A stretch of DNA of 63,399 nucleotides from Gallionellaceae bacterium (GCA_030834965.1 JAUQWW010000075.1:1-63399); one strand, 5' to 3'; shown: positions 9,541 through 19,204, counted from the stretch's first letter. Translations and numbers: made by a program. Notes: generated by a model from the sequence alone, not told the origin.

Positions 9541-11515
9541 GCAATTGAGCCGCGCCTACTATTACCAGAATATTAGACAATTCCTCGCAGATGAGGAGAG
9601 CTTTGTTATTGGTGAGCTTGTAAAGAAGCATCAATTTGCAGTTGATGAGCAGCAACGCAATGCTTGGATAGGACAAATCCGTTTACTTAAAACCTGGCTC
9701 AAGGATGTGGCTGGATATGTGATGTTTGAGTACAGCATTCCACGGATGGGGAAGCGTGTCGATTGCATTGCAATTTCAGGTGCTGTGATCTTTGCCATTG
9801 AGTTCAAAGTCGGAGCAACTTTCTACGAAAAACATGCCATTGATCAGGTAGTTGATTATGCGCTTGATCTAAAGAACTTCCATGAACAGAGCCATCACGA
9901 AGCTATTGTTCCGGTCTTGATATGCACCGCTGCTCTTGATGAGGCACTGACTGTCGAGTTTTATGAAGACAAAATTGCTCAACCCGTGCTGACCAATGGT
10001 AGCTCCCTTGCTGTGACCATAAGAAAAATTGCTGGTGAAATATTTAGTACACCGATTGATGGTGATATTTGGGTCAATTCAATTTATAAACCAACGCCAA
10101 CAATTATTGAAGCGGCGCAGGCGCTTTATCGGGGGCACAGTGTTGAAGAAATATCCAGATCAGATGCAGGCGCGATTAATCTTTCTAGAACAGCAAAAGC
10201 GATCTCTTCGATTATTGATGAATCCAAGAGTAAAAAATGGAAATCGATTTGTTTTTTGACTGGCGTTCCTGGTGCTGGGAAAACGTTAGCTGGCTTGAAT
10301 TTGGCTAATGCTTGGCATAACGCAGAGGAATCGGAACATGCGGTGTTTTTGTCCGGGAATGGCCCACTGGTGGAGGTTATGCGCGAGGCTTTGGCTCGAA
10401 ACGAAGTCGCAGCTGCAAAGGACGCCGGATTAAAACAGAAAAAAAGTGCAACACTTTCTAAGGCCAAAGCATTTATACAAAATATTCATCATTTTCGAGA
10501 CGATGCTTTGGCGAATGCTTTAGCACCTATTGAGCGGGTTGTTGTGTTTGACGAAGCGCAGAGAGCATGGGATCAGAAGCAAACTGCTGCATTTATGAAA
10601 ACCAAGAAAGGGAAACCGGGCTTTCTTCTTTCCGAACCAGAGTTTCTGATAAGCGTAATGGACAGACATCCTGATTGGGCAACTATTGTTTGCCTTATCG
10701 GGGGAGGGCAAGAAATAAACACTGGTGAGGCGGGCATCAGAGAATGGTTTGAATCCATAAAACGTTCATTCCCCCATTGGCACGTTTATGTATCTTCAAA
10801 ACTGATCGATCATGAGTATACGCAGGGCGTACCTTTGTATGAGTATGGAAACATCGAGTACCTAGACAGCAATGATGATCTGCACCTTTCTGTTGCAGTT
10901 CGTTCATTTAGGTCAGAAAAGGTAGCGGCTTTCGTAAAGGCGTTGCTTGATAATGACAAGGATTTTGCAACTTCTTTGTATTCTCAGATTAAACAGGATT
11001 ACCCGATTGTCGTTACGCGCGATCTGAAAGCTGCAAAAAAGTGGCTGCAAGATAAAGCACGTGGCTCAGAGCGATATGGCCTGGTGGCGTCTTCTGGTGC
11101 TTACCGGCTTAAACCATTAGGGATTAACGTGAAAGCGGAGATCGATCCAAAGAACTGGTTTTTGAATGGAAAATCGGATGTTCGGTCGGCGTATTACCTC
11201 GAAGATGTTGCAACGGAATTCGATATTCAAGGGCTTGAACTAGATTGGACATGTGTGGCATGGGATGGCGATTTTCGATATAACGATAACTCATGGACGT
11301 TCAAGGCATTTCGAGGGACTGCTTGGCAGGATGTAAAGGATTTAGATGCAAGGTTGTATTTGAAAAATGCCTATCGAGTGCTTTTAACAAGGGCAAGACA
11401 AGGGATGGTAATTTTTGTGCCTGAGGGTAATCCATCTGATGAGACGAGATTGCCGGAGTTTTATGACGGAACCTATGAATACTTGCGCTCGATTGGGGTG
11501 GATATCGTGAAGTGA
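9518..11515 (+). CDS. Nuclease-helicase-like protein, PD-(D/E)XK plus DUF2075
   Basis: A 665-residue protein. The N-terminal part carries a restriction-endonuclease-like signature (D82 in GKRVD and E95-x-K97 in AIEFK). The C-terminal two-thirds is a DUF2075 P-loop helicase-like module: Walker A GVPGAGKT at about 249, Walker B VVVFDEAQ at about 340, GGGQEINTGEAG at about 405, and a final LTRARQGMVIFVP arginine-finger-like motif. The gene is clearly richer in A+T than its neighbours, which points to acquisition. The start at 9518 overlaps the previous gene and has a weak ribosome site; TTG 9545 is possible. A role in defence against foreign DNA is an inference from architecture and island context. 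Confidence 0.8.
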   Translation: MGNRCGIEQLSRAYYYQNIRQFLADEESFVIGELVKKHQFAVDEQQRNAWIGQIRLLKTWLKDVAGYVMFEYSIPRMGKRVDCIAISGAVIFAIEFKVGATFYEKHAIDQVVDYALDLKNFHEQSHHEAIVPVLICTAALDEALTVEFYEDKIAQPVLTNGSSLAVTIRKIAGEIFSTPIDGDIWVNSIYKPTPTIIEAAQALYRGHSVEEISRSDAGAINLSRTAKAISSIIDESKSKKWKSICFLTGVPGAGKTLAGLNLANAWHNAEESEHAVFLSGNGPLVEVMREALARNEVAAAKDAGLKQKKSATLSKAKAFIQNIHHFRDDALANALAPIERVVVFDEAQRAWDQKQTAAFMKTKKGKPGFLLSEPEFLISVMDRHPDWATIVCLIGGGQEINTGEAGIREWFESIKRSFPHWHVYVSSKLIDHEYTQGVPLYEYGNIEYLDSNDDLHLSVAVRSFRSEKVAAFVKALLDNDKDFATSLYSQIKQDYPIVVTRDLKAAKKWLQDKARGSERYGLVASSGAYRLKPLGINVKAEIDPKNWFLNGKSDVRSAYYLEDVATEFDIQGLELDWTCVAWDGDFRYNDNSWTFKAFRGTAWQDVKDLDARLYLKNAYRVLLTRARQGMVIFVPEGNPSDETRLPEFYDGTYEYLRSIGVDIVK

Positions 11516-11839
11516 TGCGGGTGATGAGCTAAAAGGATGGGCTAAAAGGGTCAGCATCGAATTTCTGGAACTGCCCAATGCTTCTGTGAATGAGGCTTAT
11601 CACCGCAGACAATGAGGAAGTTTGATATTCGTAAAGCAATATGACGACACGCTAATCCCACATGACGATTTCAACGAGATCACGCAACTGATTGAAATTC
11701 GGGGACTGGTCACGTTATTGTTAACGCATGAGTAGCGACATCAAAAAAAGGCCGGATGAGCAAGGACAATGTGTGCAAGCTAAAGAGCTTGTCACACCCT
11801 CTCAAGCTGGTGAAAATGGAACCTTACAGGAGCCTCACC
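11516..11839. other. Gene-poor island gap with possible gene remnants
   Basis: There is no complete gene here. Short open stretches look protein-like but lack starts: one around 11540-11613, and one ending in a stop at about 11734 that contains the words HDDFNEITQLIEIRG. A hairpin of GTGTG-CAAGCT with its complement lies at 11771-11797. The gap is probably decayed accessory DNA between the nuclease-helicase gene and the small gene at 11840. Confidence 0.4.
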
Positions 11840-12028
11840 ATGACATCCAGACAACTGCAACAACTCGATCAACGCCTGAATCAATGGCGGGCGCAGCACA
11901 CCGACGCGGCGAGTGTGCGGGCGGCGTATCGCCAGCAGGTGTTGCGCTTCACGCTAAGTTCGATGGCGCTGGAGAACGAACCTGTGAATCCGCAGCGGCT
12001 GGTGCACTTGCTGAATCAATCCAGGTAG
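11840..12028 (+). CDS. Small hypothetical protein (62 residues)
   Basis: Starts at ATG 11840 with a strong ribosome site (AGGAG 7 bases upstream). The protein is hydrophilic and probably helical (MTSRQLQQLDQRLNQWR start; FTLSSMALENEPV in the middle). The second half loosely recalls the N-terminal region of Fic-type or regulator proteins, but this is too short to name. An overlapping 102-codon frame from 11728 has no such ribosome site and looks like a shadow. It may be a truncated accessory gene of the island. Confidence 0.5.
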   Translation: MTSRQLQQLDQRLNQWRAQHTDAASVRAAYRQQVLRFTLSSMALENEPVNPQRLVHLLNQSR

Positions 12029-12118
12029 AAGCGTAGTTTTTCTGCCACAGAGTTTGCTTGCTGCCGGGGGGCGAAAAGACTATCATTTTGCTACCGTTTG
12101 TATAGTTGCGAGGATATT

Positions 12119-12370
12119 ATGTCTGGATTGTTGATTAAGGATTTCCCCCCCGAGTTGCACCGCAAGCTCAAGGAGGAGGCAGCGCGCCATCACCGTTCCA
12201 TGACGCGGCAGGCATTGGCTTTGCTGGAACAAGCATTATCTTCCGATAGCAGGAATGCCGCAGAACTGCTGCCCAAGCCGCTCAAACCGGCAAGGCCGGT
12301 AACCACAAGCAATGTTGTCGCCGTCATCCGGGAAGGGCGTGATTCCTGCAAGACTAACCAGTCGAAATGA
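12119..12370 (+). CDS. Ribbon-helix-helix antitoxin (FitA/VapB-like)
   Basis: An 83-residue protein with an N-terminal ribbon-helix-helix DNA-binding region (LLIKDFPPELHRKLKEEAARHHRSMTRQALALLEQAL; beta strand then two helices) and a C-terminal tail expected to wrap the toxin. ATG 12119 has GAGGA upstream; the frame opens earlier, at 12098, without a good ribosome site. Its stop overlaps the toxin start by four bases (ATGA), the usual antitoxin-first order that couples translation. It probably represses its own promoter together with the toxin. Confidence 0.85.
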   Translation: MSGLLIKDFPPELHRKLKEEAARHHRSMTRQALALLEQALSSDSRNAAELLPKPLKPARPVTTSNVVAVIREGRDSCKTNQSK

Positions 12371-12771
12371 TAGTCGTTGACGCCAACATTCTGGTCTATT
12401 CCCTGATCGAAGGTGACTACTCGCCGCTTGTTCAGAAGCTGCGGGAGAAAGATGCGGATTGGCGGACTGCAGGGCTGTGTCTGCATGAAGTACTGAATGT
12501 GCTGGCAACCTACCAGCGGCGCGACATATTGAAACTCGCGCAATGCAAGAAACTGCTGGAACATGCCGAGCGCTTCATGAAAGTGGCGCAGTGCGACGTG
12601 AAGATGGATATGGCGCTTGCCGTGGCGGCAAAATACACCATCACTGGCTACGATGCGCAGTATGTTGCATTGGCGCAAAGCCTGAATGTCCCGCTGATTA
12701 CGGAAGACCGCAAACTCAGGGAGGCAGTGCCGGGAATTGCAGTTTCCATGCAGGCGTTTCTGGCGCAGTGA
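12367..12771 (+). CDS. PIN-domain toxin, VapC family
   Basis: A 134-residue PIN ribonuclease. The acidic active-site residues are visible: D5 in MIVVDANILVYSL, E41 in LHEVLNVL, D96 in GYDAQYVALA and D114 in TEDRKL. VapC toxins cleave RNA (often initiator tRNA or rRNA) when released from the antitoxin; the target here is unknown. It overlaps the antitoxin by four bases. It is the last gene of the island, 81 bases before the thiolase. Confidence 0.9.
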   Translation: MIVVDANILVYSLIEGDYSPLVQKLREKDADWRTAGLCLHEVLNVLATYQRRDILKLAQCKKLLEHAERFMKVAQCDVKMDMALAVAAKYTITGYDAQYVALAQSLNVPLITEDRKLREAVPGIAVSMQAFLAQ

Positions 12772-12852
12772 TGCCGCGAACGGCGACGATATGGGGCGAG
12801 CAGCTTGGTGGGTGAATAATGAAAACTGCGGTTCCGTAAAGGAGAATTAGAA

Positions 12853-14049
12853 ATGACCAAACAAATCCAGGAAGCCTACATCGTCGCCGCCACACGCACG
12901 CCGGTCGGCAAGGCGCCGCGCGGCATGTTCCGCAACACACGCCCCGACGATTTGCTGGCACATGTGCTGAAGAGCGCGCTGGCGCAGGCGCCATCGCTCG
13001 ATCCGGCCAGCATCGGTGATGTGATCGTCGGTTGCGCTATGCCGGAGGCGGAGCAGGGGATGAATGTGGCGCGCATTGCGCTGTTGCTGGCCGGTTTGCC
13101 GAACACGGTGCCGGGGCTGACCGTGAACCGCTTCTGCTCTTCCGGTTTGCAGGCGGTGGCGCTGGCGGCGGACCGCATCCGGCTGGGCGAGGCAGAGGTG
13201 ATGGTTGCGGCCGGAGTGGAGAGCATGAGCATGGTGCCGATGATGGGCAACAAGATCGCGTTCAATCCGGCGATATTCACCGACGAGCATGCCGGAATCG
13301 CTTACGGCATGGGGCTGACGGCGGAGAAGGTGGCGGAGCGCTGGAAGGTTTCGCGCGAGGCGCAGGATGCGTTTGCGCTGCAAAGCCATCAGCGCGCGAT
13401 TGCCGCGATCAACGGCGGCGAGTTCAGGGACGAGATTACGCCGTACGCTATATCTGAGCATGTGCCGGATCTGAACTCGCGCAGCGTGTCGGTGAAAGCG
13501 CGCGAAGCGGCGCAGGACGAAGGGCCGCGCGCCGATACTTCAATCGAGGCGTTGGCCAAGCTCAAGCCGGTGTTCGCGCAGAAGGGCTCGGTGACCGCAG
13601 GCAACAGTTCGCAGATGTCGGATGGTGCGGGCGCGGTGCTGCTGTGCTCCGAGTCTGCGCTGAAGCGCTACAACCTCACGCCCATCGGAAAATTTCTCGG
13701 TTTCAGCGTGGCGGGCGTGCCGCCGGAAATCATGGGCATCGGCCCGAAAGAGGCGATTCCGCGCGTGTTGCAGCAGGTCGGCCTGAAACTGGATGACATG
13801 GGCTGGATCGAGCTCAATGAAGCCTTTGCCGCGCAATCGTTGGCGGTAATCGGTGATGTCGGACTCGACCCGGCGAAGGTGAATCCGCTCGGTGGTGCGA
13901 TTGCGCTCGGCCACCCGCTCGGCGCAACCGGTGCGATCCGCACTGCGACGCTGCTGCATGGCCTGCGCCGGCGCAAGCAGAAGTATGGCATGGTGACGAT
14001 GTGCATCGGGACGGGCATGGGTGCCGCAGGCATTTTTGAGGCGCTGTGA
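12853..14049 (+). CDS. Acetyl-CoA C-acyltransferase (thiolase)
   Basis: A 398-residue thiolase catalysing the last step of beta-oxidation, 3-ketoacyl-CoA plus CoA to acetyl-CoA plus shortened acyl-CoA. The nucleophile C95 is in NRFCSSGLQA; the general-base His is in GHPLGATGA near residue 357; the second Cys is in CIGTGMGAAG near residue 385. ATG 12853 has GGAG 9 bases upstream. Together with fadE, fadD and the fadN-like gene it completes the pathway. The island 9518-12771 separates it from the rest, so it may use its own promoter. Confidence 0.94.
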   Translation: MTKQIQEAYIVAATRTPVGKAPRGMFRNTRPDDLLAHVLKSALAQAPSLDPASIGDVIVGCAMPEAEQGMNVARIALLLAGLPNTVPGLTVNRFCSSGLQAVALAADRIRLGEAEVMVAAGVESMSMVPMMGNKIAFNPAIFTDEHAGIAYGMGLTAEKVAERWKVSREAQDAFALQSHQRAIAAINGGEFRDEITPYAISEHVPDLNSRSVSVKAREAAQDEGPRADTSIEALAKLKPVFAQKGSVTAGNSSQMSDGAGAVLLCSESALKRYNLTPIGKFLGFSVAGVPPEIMGIGPKEAIPRVLQQVGLKLDDMGWIELNEAFAAQSLAVIGDVGLDPAKVNPLGGAIALGHPLGATGAIRTATLLHGLRRRKQKYGMVTMCIGTGMGAAGIFEAL

Positions 14050-14084
14050 GAATATTCAAGACGACGACATCGGAATTCACCTCT

Positions 14085-14153
14085 CGTCATTCCGGCGGAG
14101 GCCGGAATCCAGTTTTTTTAAAGAACTGGACACCGGCCTTCGCCGGTGTGACG
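14085..14153. repeat. Palindromic CGTCATTCCGG-type repeat
   Basis: The ends CGTCATTCCGG and CCGGTGTGACG are near-complementary. Inside are the hairpins ATTCCGGC-GGAG-GCCGGAAT, CCAGTT with AACTGG, and ACCGGC-CTTC-GCCGGT. It lies between the thiolase and the ATP-grasp gene and is open in the ATP-grasp frame, which artificially extends that frame upstream. It is related in its ends to the 127-base element at 52170-52296. Confidence 0.75.
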
Positions 14154-14173
14154 TGTTTTACAGGTTTCATTCA

Positions 14174-15421
14174 GTGAGCATTGAACTTGCCGCAAGGCTG
14201 AACAATGATTGCCATTCGGCTGCAGTGGATCGCGCTGCGCTGGAACAAAAGCTGCGCGAGCAGGACGAGGCCTTCTTCCTGCGCATTAGCGAACGCTGTC
14301 CCCATTTGTTCGCCGCTGTTCCATTGTTTCTGTCTGATACTCAGGTGGCGCAGATGCGTGCGGTGGTTGAGGCCATCGAGCAGGTGGTTGCAATGCCTGC
14401 GTGGCAAACCACCGTCCTGCAGCATGCGCCTGACCTCGCCCGATGCGCCCCGCGCGCCAAGGGCGTTTTTTTCGGCTACGACTTTCATTTGAATGCCGAA
14501 GGCGCGCATCTGGTCGAGATCAACACCAATGCGGGCGGCGGATTTCTTAATGCATTGTTGATAGATAGCCAGCGCGGTGTAACGATACCGGGCGAGGCGG
14601 CCGCAAGCGGCGATCTGGAGCAGGCTTTCGTTGAGATGTTTCAGAACGAATGGCGGCTGGAGCGCGGTGATGCGCCGCTGCAAACCATTGCCATCGTGGA
14701 TGAGCAGCCGGAAGAGCAATTCCTCTATCCGGAATTTGTGCTGGCGCAGCGCATGTTCGAGCGTGCAGGCATCACCGCATTGATCGCCGATCCGGCCGAA
14801 CTCCAGCTGCGCGCGGATGGGCTGTATTGCCGCGAGCGCAAGGTCGATCTGATTTACAACCGCCTGACCGATTTCACGTTGCAACAGCACCCCACATTGG
14901 GCGCGGCCTGCCAAAACAGCGATTTGGCGGTAATTACCCCGCATCCTCATGCTTATGCTTTATATGCCGATAAGTACAATCTCACCTTACTTACCGATGC
15001 TGCGCGCCTGCATGTGCTGGGCGTGGCAGACGATACCATCGCCATCCTGCAGGCAGGCATTCCGCAAACGAGGGTAGTGCGGGCTGAGGATGCCGAATAT
15101 TGGCAGAAGGAGCGCAAGCAGTGGTTTTTCAAGCCCGCTACCGGCTTTGGCAGCCGGGGAGTTTATCGCGGTGAAAAGCTCACCAAGCGCGTGTTTGAGG
15201 AAATTCTGCAGGGCGGGTATGTGGCTCAGAAATTTGCCCCGCCGGGCGAGCGCATGCTGTGCCTGGAAGGTGCAGCGCCTGTTCCGCTCAAAGCGGACGT
15301 GCGCTGCTATGTTTATGATGGGCAATTGCAGCTTGTCGCCGCGCGGTTGTATCAGGGGCAGGCCACCAATTTCCGCACGGCGGGCGGCGGCTTTGCGCCA
15401 GTGCGTATTGTCAGTCAGTAG
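14174..15421 (+). CDS. ATP-grasp domain protein of unknown substrate
   Basis: About 415 residues. ATP-grasp features: GVFFGYDFHLNAEGAHLVEINTNAGGG in the first half, then WFFKPATGFGSRGVYRGEKL (ATP-binding Lys and Gly-rich loop), GGYVAQKFAPPGERM, and ADVRCYVYDGQLQLVAARLYQG with metal-binding residues. Such enzymes ligate a carboxylate to an amine or thiol using ATP; the substrate is not recognisable. GTG 14174 is chosen because the first 51 codons of the longer frame (from 14021) lie in thiolase and repeat DNA. The ribosome site is weak, so the start is uncertain. Confidence 0.75.
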   Translation: MSIELAARLNNDCHSAAVDRAALEQKLREQDEAFFLRISERCPHLFAAVPLFLSDTQVAQMRAVVEAIEQVVAMPAWQTTVLQHAPDLARCAPRAKGVFFGYDFHLNAEGAHLVEINTNAGGGFLNALLIDSQRGVTIPGEAAASGDLEQAFVEMFQNEWRLERGDAPLQTIAIVDEQPEEQFLYPEFVLAQRMFERAGITALIADPAELQLRADGLYCRERKVDLIYNRLTDFTLQQHPTLGAACQNSDLAVITPHPHAYALYADKYNLTLLTDAARLHVLGVADDTIAILQAGIPQTRVVRAEDAEYWQKERKQWFFKPATGFGSRGVYRGEKLTKRVFEEILQGGYVAQKFAPPGERMLCLEGAAPVPLKADVRCYVYDGQLQLVAARLYQGQATNFRTAGGGFAPVRIVSQ

Positions 15422-15465
15422 CGGTTGATGCAATTTAACTTTTGTATTTCGGGATACGAATCAGG

Positions 15466-18225
15466 ATGGAAACATTGCGAATGATGAGATGCTTTGTCAG
15501 GCCGATTCTGGCCGCATGTTTCCTGGCCGTCAGCACGGGAGCCAATGCCGGTTTGCAGGAGGGGCTCGATGCCTACCTGAGCGGAAACTATGGCGTCGCA
15601 CTGAAAGAACTTGCTCCGCTTGCGGAAAGCGGGGATGCCTCTGCCCAGTTCAGCCTTGGCGTGATGAACGATATGGGGCAGGGCGTTCCGCAGGACCATG
15701 AAAAGGCAGTCGCGTGGTTCCGCAAGGCGGCGGCTCAAGGCAATGTCGATGCGCAGTACAAACTTGGCGTGATGTACCAGTTGGGGAAAGGCGTTCCGCA
15801 GGACTTCACAGCCGCGAAAGAATGGTACCGCAAGGCAACCGAACAGGAGCAGGAGAATCTCAAGGCGGCCCAGGCCAAAGCGCAGGCAGAGGCCAAGGCC
15901 AAAGTAGAGGCAGAGGCAAAGGCTGTTGCAGAGGCCAAGGCGGCGGCAGCAGCCAAGGCAGCGATAGAAGCCAAGGCGGCAGAATTCAAGGCAACGGCGG
16001 AAGCGAAGGTGAGGGCCGAGGCGGAAAGCAGAAAGGCGGCAGAGGCCAGGGCTGCGGCGGAAGCGAGGGCAGCCGCAGAGGCCAAGGCGGAGGCGGAGAC
16101 CAAGGCCAGGGCCGAGGCGGAATCCAGGATAGCGACGGAGGCCAAGGCCAGGGCCGAGGCAGAGGTCCTGGCGGCGGCGGAAGCGAGAGCCGCGCTTGAG
16201 GCCAGGGCCAGGGCCGAAGCGGAAGCCAGGGCGGCAGAGGAGGCCAAGGCCAGGGCAGAGGCAGAAACGCGGGCGGCAACAGAGGCGCGGGCAGCGGCGG
16301 AAGCCAAGACCAGGGCCGAGATGGAGGCCAGGGCTGCGGCAGAAGCCAAGGGCAGGGCGGCGGCAGAAGCACGCGCAGCGGCAGAGGCCGAAGCCAAGGC
16401 GGCGGCAGAAGCCAGGGCACGAATCGAGGCAGAGGCCAAGGCAGCCGAGGCGGCAAAGGCGGCAGAAGAAGCCAGGGCGCGTGCAGCCGCAGAGACCAAG
16501 GCAGCCGAAGAAGCGAAGGCGGCGGCGGAGGTGAAGGCAGCAGATGAAGCGAAAGCAGTAGAAGCGGCCAAGGCCAGGGCGGCAGCAGAAGCTGGGGCAG
16601 CCGGGCAGGCCAGGACCGAGGCCAAAGCAAAGGCGGAGCAAGCATTATCTGCAGAGAATGCGAAAAGGAATACGCAAGAAAAGGCAGCAGCGCTGACCCA
16701 AGTTGCAGACAAGGCGCCGCTAATCGACCACGCCAGGATCGAGGCAGAAGCACGCGAGAAAGTCCAAGCCAAATCGTTGGAACAGGCGAAGCTGGAAGAA
16801 GAAGCCAGTGTTGAGGCAGAAGCAAAGATTCAGGCAGAAGCCATTCTTGAGGCAGAGTCACAGGCAGAGTCACAGGCAGAAGCTCAGGTAAAGGCAACCG
16901 AGCAAGCCAAAGCAGAGGCACGGGCAAAAGCGCAAGCCAAGGCAGAGGCGAAGGCCAGGGCGGAAGCGAAGGCCAGGGCAGATGCGCTGGCCAAGGCAGA
17001 AGCCGAAGCGAAGGCCAGGGAAGAGGCAAAGGCCAGGGAAGAAGCAGAGGCACAAGCGAGGGAAGAAGCAAAGATCAAGGCAGAAGAGCAAGCCAGAGCG
17101 GACGCACAAGCCAAGGCGGAAGCGCAGGCCAGAGCACAAGAGCAAGCCAGGGCAAAGGCACAAGCCAAAGCAGAAGCGCAGGCCAAGGCGGAAGCACAAG
17201 CCAAAGCCGAAGCGCAGGCCCGAGCAGAGGAACAAGCCAGGGCGGAAGCACAGGCCAAGGCGGAAGCAGAAGCCAAAGCGAAAGCGCTCGAACAAGCCAG
17301 AAAAGAAGCCGAAGCAAAAGCCGCGGAGCACGCCAGGCTTGAAGCGGAAGCCAGGGCGGCGGAGCAGGCCAGGATAGATGCCGAACCCAGGGCGGCAAAA
17401 CAGGCCAGGCTGGAAGCAGAAGCCAGAGCAGCGGAGCGGGCCAGGAGAGAGGCAGAAGCCAGGGCGGCAGAACAGGCCAAGCTGGAAGCAGCAGCCAGGG
17501 CAGCCGAACAAGCAAGAATGGAAGCCGCAGCCAAGGCGGCGGAGCAGGCGAAAATAGAAACGGCGGCAAGAGCAGAAGAGAAAGCCAGGAGGGATGGTCT
17601 CGCAAAAGCGGCGGCGGAACGTGCCATGGCAGAAGCGGAAGCAAAGGCCGCCGCAGCCAGGGTGGCAGAACAAGCGAGGGTCGAAGCGGAGGTAGAAGGG
17701 AGAGCCATTGCACGAGCTGAGGCACAAGCCAGGGCGGAAGAACAAGCCCAGTACGACGAAGAGGCGAGGCTGGCGGAACGCATCGCGATGATAGAGCGCG
17801 TGAGGGAAGACACACGAATTTCGGACCTGGCGAGACTTGAGATTGGAAGAACAGCCGGCCAGGCGATGCCGGAAGGCAGGGGTGTGACAGAACAAGCCGG
17901 AAAAAAGCCAGGCAACAGGCTGAGCCGAGCCAAGCAGGTGAGTGCAGAGGCGCAGGCGCTGAATTACGCAGTGATGGCAGACTTGTATCGCAGGTCGGCC
18001 GAGGCGGGGGACGCCGAGTCGCAGCGCAATCTTGGCATGATGCATGTCGAAGGGCGCGGGATGCCGGTGGATCTGGTGCAGGCGCACAGCTGGTTTAACC
18101 TGGCTGCGGCGGCAGGCGACGCAAGCGCCAAGCTGGACATGCAGCTGGTTGAAGATAAAATGAGCCGCGAGCAGATCGAACAGGCGCGGCAAATGGCGCA
18201 GAAATGGCGGGAAGAGCGAAAATGA
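15466..18225 (+). CDS. SEL1-repeat protein with a ~650-residue Ala/Glu/Lys helical rod
   Basis: About 919 residues. A signal peptide ([15 protein letters not shown]) is followed by two SEL1 repeats ([36 protein letters not shown]). Then residues about 130-775 are almost only Ala, Glu, Lys, Arg and Gln in short repeats such as AEAKAKAEAQ, predicted as a long single helix or TolA-like coiled coil. A final SEL1 unit ([18 protein letters not shown]) and a charged tail close the protein. ATG 15466 is used; ATG 15481 or 15484 is also possible. A periplasm-spanning scaffold is plausible but inferred. The DNA repeats create long antisense open frames that are not genes. Confidence 0.85.
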   Translation: METLRMMRCFVRPILAACFLAVSTGANAGLQEGLDAYLSGNYGVALKELAPLAESGDASAQFSLGVMNDMGQGVPQDHEKAVAWFRKAAAQGNVDAQYKLGVMYQLGKGVPQDFTAAKEWYRKATEQEQENLKAAQAKAQAEAKAKVEAEAKAVAEAKAAAAAKAAIEAKAAEFKATAEAKVRAEAESRKAAEARAAAEARAAAEAKAEAETKARAEAESRIATEAKARAEAEVLAAAEARAALEARARAEAEARAAEEAKARAEAETRAATEARAAAEAKTRAEMEARAAAEAKGRAAAEARAAAEAEAKAAAEARARIEAEAKAAEAAKAAEEARARAAAETKAAEEAKAAAEVKAADEAKAVEAAKARAAAEAGAAGQARTEAKAKAEQALSAENAKRNTQEKAAALTQVADKAPLIDHARIEAEAREKVQAKSLEQAKLEEEASVEAEAKIQAEAILEAESQAESQAEAQVKATEQAKAEARAKAQAKAEAKARAEAKARADALAKAEAEAKAREEAKAREEAEAQAREEAKIKAEEQARADAQAKAEAQARAQEQARAKAQAKAEAQAKAEAQAKAEAQARAEEQARAEAQAKAEAEAKAKALEQARKEAEAKAAEHARLEAEARAAEQARIDAEPRAAKQARLEAEARAAERARREAEARAAEQAKLEAAARAAEQARMEAAAKAAEQAKIETAARAEEKARRDGLAKAAAERAMAEAEAKAAAARVAEQARVEAEVEGRAIARAEAQARAEEQAQYDEEARLAERIAMIERVREDTRISDLARLEIGRTAGQAMPEGRGVTEQAGKKPGNRLSRAKQVSAEAQALNYAVMADLYRRSAEAGDAESQRNLGMMHVEGRGMPVDLVQAHSWFNLAAAAGDASAKLDMQLVEDKMSREQIEQARQMAQKWREERK

Positions 18226-18247
18226 TTGTTGTTGTCAGGCCGGGCAG

Positions 18248-18628
18248 ATGATCTATGCGTTTATCGCAGTCGGCCTGGGAGCCGCCATTGGCGCGTGGCT
18301 GCGCTGGGGGCTGGGTTTATGGCTCAATCCTGTGTTTCCTGATCTGCCACTGGGAACACTGTCCGCAAACCTGATCGGCGGCTACCTCATCGGCGTTGCC
18401 GTCGCATTCTTCATGCAGTATCCGGGGCTGTCTCCGGAGTGGCGGCTGCTCATCATCACTGGCTTCCTCGGCGGCCTGACCACCTTCTCAACTTTTTCTG
18501 CTGAAACCGTTACGCTGCTTGCGCGCGGCCAATACGCGCTGAGCATGGGCATCATCGCCGCACATCTGGGCGGCTCGCTGCTGATGACAGTGCTGGGCAT
18601 GCAGACATTCAAGTGGCTGCACCAGTAG
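18248..18628 (+). CDS. crcB: Fluoride exporter CrcB/Fluc
   Basis: A 126-residue, four-helix membrane protein. The family signatures [27 protein letters not shown] and [12 protein letters not shown] (the fluoride-pore Phe/Thr region) are all present. The dimer forms a fluoride channel in the inner membrane. It follows the SEL1 gene by 22 bases, so no fluoride riboswitch fits directly upstream. It is followed closely by a DUF190 gene, a common pairing. Confidence 0.94.
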   Translation: MIYAFIAVGLGAAIGAWLRWGLGLWLNPVFPDLPLGTLSANLIGGYLIGVAVAFFMQYPGLSPEWRLLIITGFLGGLTTFSTFSAETVTLLARGQYALSMGIIAAHLGGSLLMTVLGMQTFKWLHQ

Positions 18629-18645
18629 CCAGAACAGGAGGCGTC

Positions 18646-18957
18646 ATGCAAAGCGTTTATCTCAAGTTCTATCTCACCGAAAAACAGCGCCATGACGGCG
18701 TGCTGCTCTATGAATGGCTGCTGCAACAGGCGAAGAAACTCGGCGTGCCGGGCGGTTCGGTATTTCGCGCCATTTCAGGCTTTGGCCGGCATGGACGGAT
18801 GCATGAAGAATCCTTCTTTGAGCTGGCGGGAGAATTGCCGGTGCAGGTGGAGTTTGTGCTGGATGTGGCGCTGGCTGACAAGCTGCTGGATGTGTTGCGC
18901 ACGCACAAGTTGAATCTGTTCTATGTGCGCCACGCAGTGGAGGCGGGAGGGCTGTAA
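18646..18957 (+). CDS. DUF190 protein (PII-like fold)
   Basis: A 103-residue protein. The DUF190 pattern is seen as YLKFYLTEKQRHDGVLLYEWLLQQAKKLGVPGGSVFRAISGFG, then HEESFFELAGELPVQVEFV. ATG 18646 has AGGAGG upstream and replaces an earlier in-frame start at 18613 that overlaps crcB. DUF190 proteins have a PII-like fold and often neighbour or fuse with crcB; a regulatory or nucleotide-sensing role for fluoride export is inferred from that. Confidence 0.88.
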   Translation: MQSVYLKFYLTEKQRHDGVLLYEWLLQQAKKLGVPGGSVFRAISGFGRHGRMHEESFFELAGELPVQVEFVLDVALADKLLDVLRTHKLNLFYVRHAVEAGGL

Positions 18958-18967
18958 CTGGATCCAG

Positions 18968-18987
18968 AAAGAAATTTGAATTTCTTT
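18968..18987 (+). terminator. Possible AT-rich terminator hairpin after DUF190
   Basis: AAAGAAATT and AATTTCTTT pair around a two-base loop, ten bases after the stop of the DUF190 gene. There is no separate T-tract beyond the arm, so function as a terminator is uncertain. Confidence 0.35.
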
Positions 18988-19204
18988 GCGAAACTCCCGC
19001 TGCGATAGCCGCGATTTGATCAGACGATGTACGTAACATACGCACTGTCACCTGTAGCATTTATGCAGCAGTGCCGCAAAACAGCTTGCTGCTTAAGTTG
19101 CTGGAATCTATATTGGCAACCGTCCTCAGTTGCTAATAAGTAAAAAAACGCAATAGATTTAGCATGCACAGAACGTCCTCCTCAATCTTGTTGTCTCATG
19201 CGTC

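Noticed and set aside
11728-12036. A 102-codon frame over the small island gene
   Set aside because: The other frame has a strong ribosome site at ATG 11840 and a more protein-like sequence.
15415-18192. Several long antisense frames and a repeat-rich DNA pattern in the SEL1 gene, suggestive of an array
   Set aside because: The repeats encode short Ala/Glu/Lys units in one frame with no fixed repeat-spacer layout, so it is not CRISPR, and the antisense frames are by-products.
18226-18247. A fluoride riboswitch before crcB
   Set aside because: Only 22 bases separate crcB from the SEL1 gene, too short for the riboswitch, and no such fold was seen.
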